Below are positions 5,765 to 8,356 of a DNA stretch of 8,356 nt, in pieces. Location of the stretch: NCBI GenBank assembly GCA_965371355.1, contig CBDUYD010000130.1, positions 1 to 8,356 of the forward strand, read 5' to 3'. The stretch's first letter is position 1; every line of letters starts with the position of its first letter. Source of the DNA: JASJHI01 sp965371355 (GTDB lineage: Bacteria > Actinomycetota > Acidimicrobiia > Acidimicrobiales > Ilumatobacteraceae). A program made the translations under genes and the position numbers. The notes below the pieces were generated by a model. The model saw nothing but the letters and a program-made list of their open reading frames with translations, was not told the DNA's origin and did not search any database.

Positions 5765-6580
5765 TCAGCGGTCGAGTGCGGCGCTCAGTGCGCGGGCCAC
5801 GTCGCTCGGCCCCGACACCGTGACGATCGAGGCGCCCGTTCGGGCAGCGAGTTCGGCGGCCTCCTCCGAGTCCGACTCGGGCGCGACGATGATCAACTCG
5901 TCGAGTCGCGCCGCCGCCGCCGCCGGGTCGCCCGGCTCGGTCGCCCGGCAATCCGACAGCAGGATCACGATCTTGCGGCCCGCCCGCGACCGCTCGAGCT
6001 GGTCGGCGGCGGCGGTTAGCGCGCCCGCGACGTCTGTGGTACCGAAGCCCCGCAGCGCGAGGACGGAGTCGACCACCGCCTCGTTCGACTTCGGCGCGTC
6101 CTGTGACTTGGCGGCGATGACCTCCCTGCCGAACGAAAGGACCGAGTAGTCGTCGGGCGAACGCCAAGCGACTGCGGCCGCCGCGACGGCAGCGGTTGCC
6201 AGCGGACGGCCCCCCATCGAGCCGCTGCGGTCGACGGCGAGGCAGATCGCGGTCCCGGGCGTCGCCCACGCCTGCACGCGAAGGTCGGCGGGATCGACCG
6301 CCAGACCCTGGGAACGCGCGGACGTCAGCGCATCGATCGACGCGTCGATGTCGATGTCACCGCGATCGGGCCGGTAGGGCTGTGTGCGCAGCAGCCCGAC
6401 GCCTCGCGGGCGTGCCGGCCCGCGGCGCGACACGTCGAGGAACAGCGCGCCGGCCAGACGACGGGCGAGCTCGCGCAGCTTCGGGTCGGTGGCGCCGGTG
6501 AGGTCGGCGAGCAGCGCCAGCGCCTCGTCGGGATCCTCCTGCATCGCCTCGTCGAACGCCTGCTCGTCGATCTCACCCAC
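5765..6580 (-). CDS. vWA (MIDAS) domain protein partnered with the MoxR-like ATPase
   Basis: A cytoplasmic von Willebrand factor A domain protein of the type that works with MoxR AAA+ ATPases as a metal- or cofactor-loading or protein-remodelling pair; the client is unknown. Numbered from GTG 6580 (271 residues), an N-terminal helical region (about 1-60) leads to the vWA fold (about 108-271). The MIDAS site is DRSGS (Asp117, Ser119, Ser121), with Thr181/Thr182-Asp183 in GFGTTDVAGAL and Asp210 in ILLSDCRAT. No signal peptide or membrane helix is seen. GTG 6580 is the first conventional start codon, but it has no Shine-Dalgarno, and the same frame stays open and coding-like upstream to 6739, inside moxR. 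The true product is therefore probably longer: either a 313-residue protein from CTG 6706, or the C-terminal part of a MoxR-vWA fusion made by -1 frameshifting. It is the last gene of the operon. Confidence 0.88.
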   Translation of the reverse strand: MGEIDEQAFDEAMQEDPDEALALLADLTGATDPKLRELARRLAGALFLDVSRRGPARPRGVGLLRTQPYRPDRGDIDIDASIDALTSARSQGLAVDPADLRVQAWATPGTAICLAVDRSGSMGGRPLATAAVAAAAVAWRSPDDYSVLSFGREVIAAKSQDAPKSNEAVVDSVLALRGFGTTDVAGALTAAADQLERSRAGRKIVILLSDCRATEPGDPAAAAARLDELIIVAPESDSEEAAELAARTGASIVTVSGPSDVARALSAALDR

Positions 6581-6739
6581 CTCGGGGGAGATCTCGTCGA
6601 AGTGGGGGTTGCGCTGCAGTTCGCGACGCGAGGTCGTCCGCCTCCGGCTCTTGGCGACCTCATCGTCCGCCTCGTCGCCCTCCTTCGCGGTCGGAGGTGA
6701 TTTCAGCTGGAGGTCGTGGCCCCAATCGGGGCGCTCGCT
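6581..6739 (-). other. Coding-like upstream extension of the vWA frame, without a standard start codon
   Basis: Reading the vWA frame upstream from GTG 6580 gives codons for SRRELQRNPHFDEISPEV, preceded by a charged linker rich in Lys, Glu, Asp and Arg, and before that SERPDWGHDLQ. From 6706 down to 6580, 37 of 43 codons end in G or C, as in neighbouring genes. The frame has no ATG, GTG or TTG until it meets a TGA at 6763-6761. The only near-start is CTG (6706-6704), which overlaps the moxR stop as CTGA. A flexible charged linker between AAA+ and vWA domains is typical of ChlD-type fusion proteins. Confidence 0.6.
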
Positions 6740-7674
6740 TTTCCCTCGCCGGGACCCTCCTCACCGGCGCTGCGTGCGAACACCGACTCCCAGAGTTCGC
6801 GGACGATGTCCTCGGCGGAGCGCGACACGCCCTCGCGGAGGCGGACCCTTCCAGAGAGCGCGACGAGCGCTGCATCGAGCGACACACTCGGCGCATCGGC
6901 AGACCGGCCGCGGATCGCGGCGAGCGAGGATGCGACAGCGCACATGTCGATCGCCCCGCGCACCGACGATCCCACCCGCAGATCGGCGTGCGTGCGGGTC
7001 AGCCGAACGAGATCGACGACACGGGCGACCCAGTCGGGATCGAGCTCGTCCGCCGTGGATTCGCGCGTCGTGATCTCGGCCTCGTCCAGCGCCGACTGGT
7101 AGCCGACCGAGAGCCGGCAGACCCGGTCGTAGACCGCGCTCGAGATCCGCGCGGTACCGATCGCGTCGAACGGGTTCATCGCCGACACCAGCCGGAACCC
7201 GGGTGCGGCCACGACCCTGCCGAGCCGCGGCACGTGCAGCTCTCCCTCGCTCATCACCGTGATCAGCACATTCAGCGTCTCCTCGGGCACGCGGTTGATC
7301 TCCTCGAGGTAGAGGAGCGAACCCTCCCGCAGCGCCGCCGCCAGCGGCCCGTCGACGAACACGTCGGGGTCGTACCCCTCGGCAAGTACCCGCGCCGGGT
7401 CGAAGTGTCCCACGAGGCGTGCGGGCGTCAGCTCGGCATTCCCCTCGACGAACTCGAAGCCGACGCCGAGTTCGTGGGCGACCGTCCGCAGCAGAGTCGA
7501 CTTGCCGGTGCCGGGAGGACCCTCGATCACGATGTGGCGGTCGGCGATCAGGGCCGCGACGACAAGTTCGATCTCGCGCCGTCGTCCGACGACCTCGGCA
7601 CCGATGCGTTCGACGAGTTCAGCGGGCGCGATGGTGCTCGAGTCGCTGTCGATCTCGGAGACGGGGTCAGTCAT
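6703..7674 (-). CDS. MoxR-like AAA+ ATPase
   Basis: A 323-residue cytoplasmic AAA+ ATPase of the MoxR group, which couples ATP hydrolysis to maturation or metal loading of client proteins together with a vWA partner. Walker A is GPPGTGKS (52-59). Walker B is LLYLEEINR (120-128), with Glu124 where many AAA+ proteins have Asp, followed by the catalytic Glu125. VPEETLNVLITVMSEGE follows, and sensor 1 is in SAMNPFD (Asn167). A lid domain covers about 205-300. The C-terminal 20 residues are Gly/Ala/Ser-rich and look like a linker rather than a folded end. ATG 7674 overlaps the upstream alcohol dehydrogenase stop by 8 nt (ATGACTGA), implying translational coupling. Near the 3' end lie an internal AGGAGG, a G GGA AAA heptamer and a hairpin, suggesting that some ribosomes shift to the vWA frame after Lys312. 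The 323-residue form would then be the unshifted product. Confidence 0.93.
   Translation of the reverse strand: MTDPVSEIDSDSSTIAPAELVERIGAEVVGRRREIELVVAALIADRHIVIEGPPGTGKSTLLRTVAHELGVGFEFVEGNAELTPARLVGHFDPARVLAEGYDPDVFVDGPLAAALREGSLLYLEEINRVPEETLNVLITVMSEGELHVPRLGRVVAAPGFRLVSAMNPFDAIGTARISSAVYDRVCRLSVGYQSALDEAEITTRESTADELDPDWVARVVDLVRLTRTHADLRVGSSVRGAIDMCAVASSLAAIRGRSADAPSVSLDAALVALSGRVRLREGVSRSAEDIVRELWESVFARSAGEEGPGEGKASAPIGATTSS
6719..6761 (-). other. Candidate programmed -1 ribosomal frameshift signal
   Basis: Read on the minus strand: a Shine-Dalgarno-like AGGAGG at 6761-6756 with no start codon at a usable distance; 10 nt; the heptamer GGGAAAA at 6745-6739, phased as G GGA AAA in the moxR frame; 6 nt (GCGAGC); then a hairpin at 6732-6719, GCCCC-GATT-GGGGC. 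The moxR stop follows 11 codons after the slip site, and the -1 frame is exactly that of the vWA protein. The order and spacing copy the E. coli dnaX signal (SD-like element 10 nt upstream, slippery heptamer, hairpin 5-6 nt downstream). The short stem (5 bp) and the lack of homologue comparison limit certainty. Confidence 0.5.
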
Positions 7675-8356
7675 ACACGATCACGCCGCGTATGTTCTCC
7701 CCGTCGCGCATCGCCCGATAGCCCTCGTTGACCTCGTCGAGCGTGTAGCGGTTGGTGATCAGCTCGTCGAGCTTGAGCTGGCCGTCGCGGTACATGCCCA
7801 GCAGCTTCGGTATGTCGGCGCGCGGATTCAGCGAGCCGAAGAGCGCACCCTTGATCTCCTTCTGCCACATCGCCAGCTCGAACAGGTTGACCGACGACTC
7901 GGTCTGTGTCATCGGCGCCACCGCGGTGACGACGATCGTGCCACCCTTGCCGGCGAGCTGCGTGCCCATCGCCATCATGTCGCCGTACATGACTCCGGGG
8001 GTCATGATCACCTTGTCGGCCATCATCCCCCAGCTCATCTCCTGCACGGCGGGGAAGGCCTCCTCCATCGAGGCGAACGTGTGGGTGGCGCCGAACTCCA
8101 TCGCCTTCTCACGCTTGAACTCGAGCGGGTCGATGGCGACGACGTGGCTCGCACCGGCCATCGCCGCGCCCTGCACGGCGTTGATCCCGATACCGCCGAT
8201 GCCGACGACCACGACCGTGTCACCCGCTTGGACGCCTGCGCGTACCGTGGCCGAGCCCCAGCCGGTCGCGACGCCGCACGACACGAGCGAAACCGCGTCC
8301 ATCGGCAGGTCGGGTTCGACCTTGATCACCTGCGACTCGGCGACGCACGTGTACTC
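7667..8356 (-). CDS. NDMA-dependent (mycofactocin-associated) zinc-type alcohol dehydrogenase, C-terminal 229 residues (partial)
   Basis: Medium-chain alcohol dehydrogenase that oxidises an alcohol to an aldehyde with bound NAD. The 5' end, with the catalytic zinc ligands, lies beyond the right edge; about 140 of the usual ~370 residues are missing. The visible part starts EYTCVAESQVIKVEPDLP and holds the Rossmann motif VGIGGIGINAVQGAA (glycines at 52-57 of this fragment), an Asp in VVAIDPLEFKREKA consistent with NAD rather than NADP, and the C-terminal NIRGVIVYD. The whole stretch closely resembles the actinobacterial AdhB/Rxyl_3153-type family, whose NADH does not exchange freely and which is thought to be re-oxidised through mycofactocin (artificially by NDMA). 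The GTG at 8329 is an internal codon, not a start, since the frame is open to the window end. It is the first visible gene of the operon and overlaps moxR by 8 nt. Substrate unknown. Confidence 0.9.
   Translation of the reverse strand, partial: EYTCVAESQVIKVEPDLPMDAVSLVSCGVATGWGSATVRAGVQAGDTVVVVGIGGIGINAVQGAAMAGASHVVAIDPLEFKREKAMEFGATHTFASMEEAFPAVQEMSWGMMADKVIMTPGVMYGDMMAMGTQLAGKGGTIVVTAVAPMTQTESSVNLFELAMWQKEIKGALFGSLNPRADIPKLLGMYRDGQLKLDELITNRYTLDEVNEGYRAMRDGENIRGVIVYD

Noticed and set aside
5130..6269. A 379-codon minus-strand open frame running across the LCP gene end and the vWA gene
   Set aside because: It crosses two clearly coding genes and the hairpin between them, and its product is Arg/Gly-rich low-complexity sequence.
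1..8356. tRNA genes, CRISPR arrays, insertion sequences or phage genes
   Set aside because: None seen on reading both strands: no regularly spaced repeats, no transposase or integrase motifs, and no tRNA-like cloverleaf; gene content is ordinary chromosomal.

Overview
This is an 8.36 kb stretch of high-GC chromosomal DNA from an actinobacterium. An Acidimicrobiia (Ilumatobacter-like) source is my best guess. The evidence is the strong G/C bias at third codon positions, an F420 (deazaflavin)-type oxidoreductase, an NDMA-dependent (mycofactocin-associated) alcohol dehydrogenase, an archaeal-like ValS, an actinobacterial LCP protein, and several genes with a TAnnnT -10 box only 6-9 nt before the start codon (leaderless mRNAs). 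The lineage is inferred, not proven.

Layout, left to right. (1) 1-122, minus: the first 40 codons of cysS, cut by the window edge. (2) 123-344: a divergent intergenic region with two dyad elements. (3) 345-776, plus: a small F420-dependent reductase of the Ddn family, followed by hairpins. (4) 899-3436, plus: valS. (5) 3437-3506: a short regulatory region with a tandem 8-bp repeat, a perfect CRP/GlxR-type palindrome and a leaderless -10 box. (6) 3507-4205, plus: a secreted L,D-transpeptidase. (7) 4269-5642, plus: a membrane-anchored LytR-CpsA-Psr (LCP) ligase. Genes 6 and 7 form an envelope-assembly pair. (8) 5643-5764: a convergent intergenic region with a 17-bp-stem hairpin. (9) 5765-8356, minus: a compact operon transcribed leftward, in the order NDMA-dependent alcohol dehydrogenase (5' end outside the window), MoxR-like AAA+ ATPase, vWA (MIDAS) protein. 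The first two genes overlap by 8 nt.

The most interesting signal is the moxR/vWA junction. The vWA reading frame stays open and coding-like well upstream of its first usual start codon (GTG at 6580), into the end of moxR, with no ATG, GTG or TTG. Just before the moxR stop lie, in order, an internal Shine-Dalgarno-like AGGAGG, a 10-nt gap, the slippery heptamer G GGA AAA in the moxR frame, a 6-nt spacer, and a GC-only 5-bp hairpin. The vWA frame is exactly the -1 frame. This is the dnaX-type arrangement of a programmed -1 ribosomal frameshift. It would yield both a 323-aa AAA+ protein and a 636-aa AAA+-vWA fusion with ChlD-like architecture. This is a hypothesis read from sequence; a CTG start at a CTGA overlap is the main alternative.
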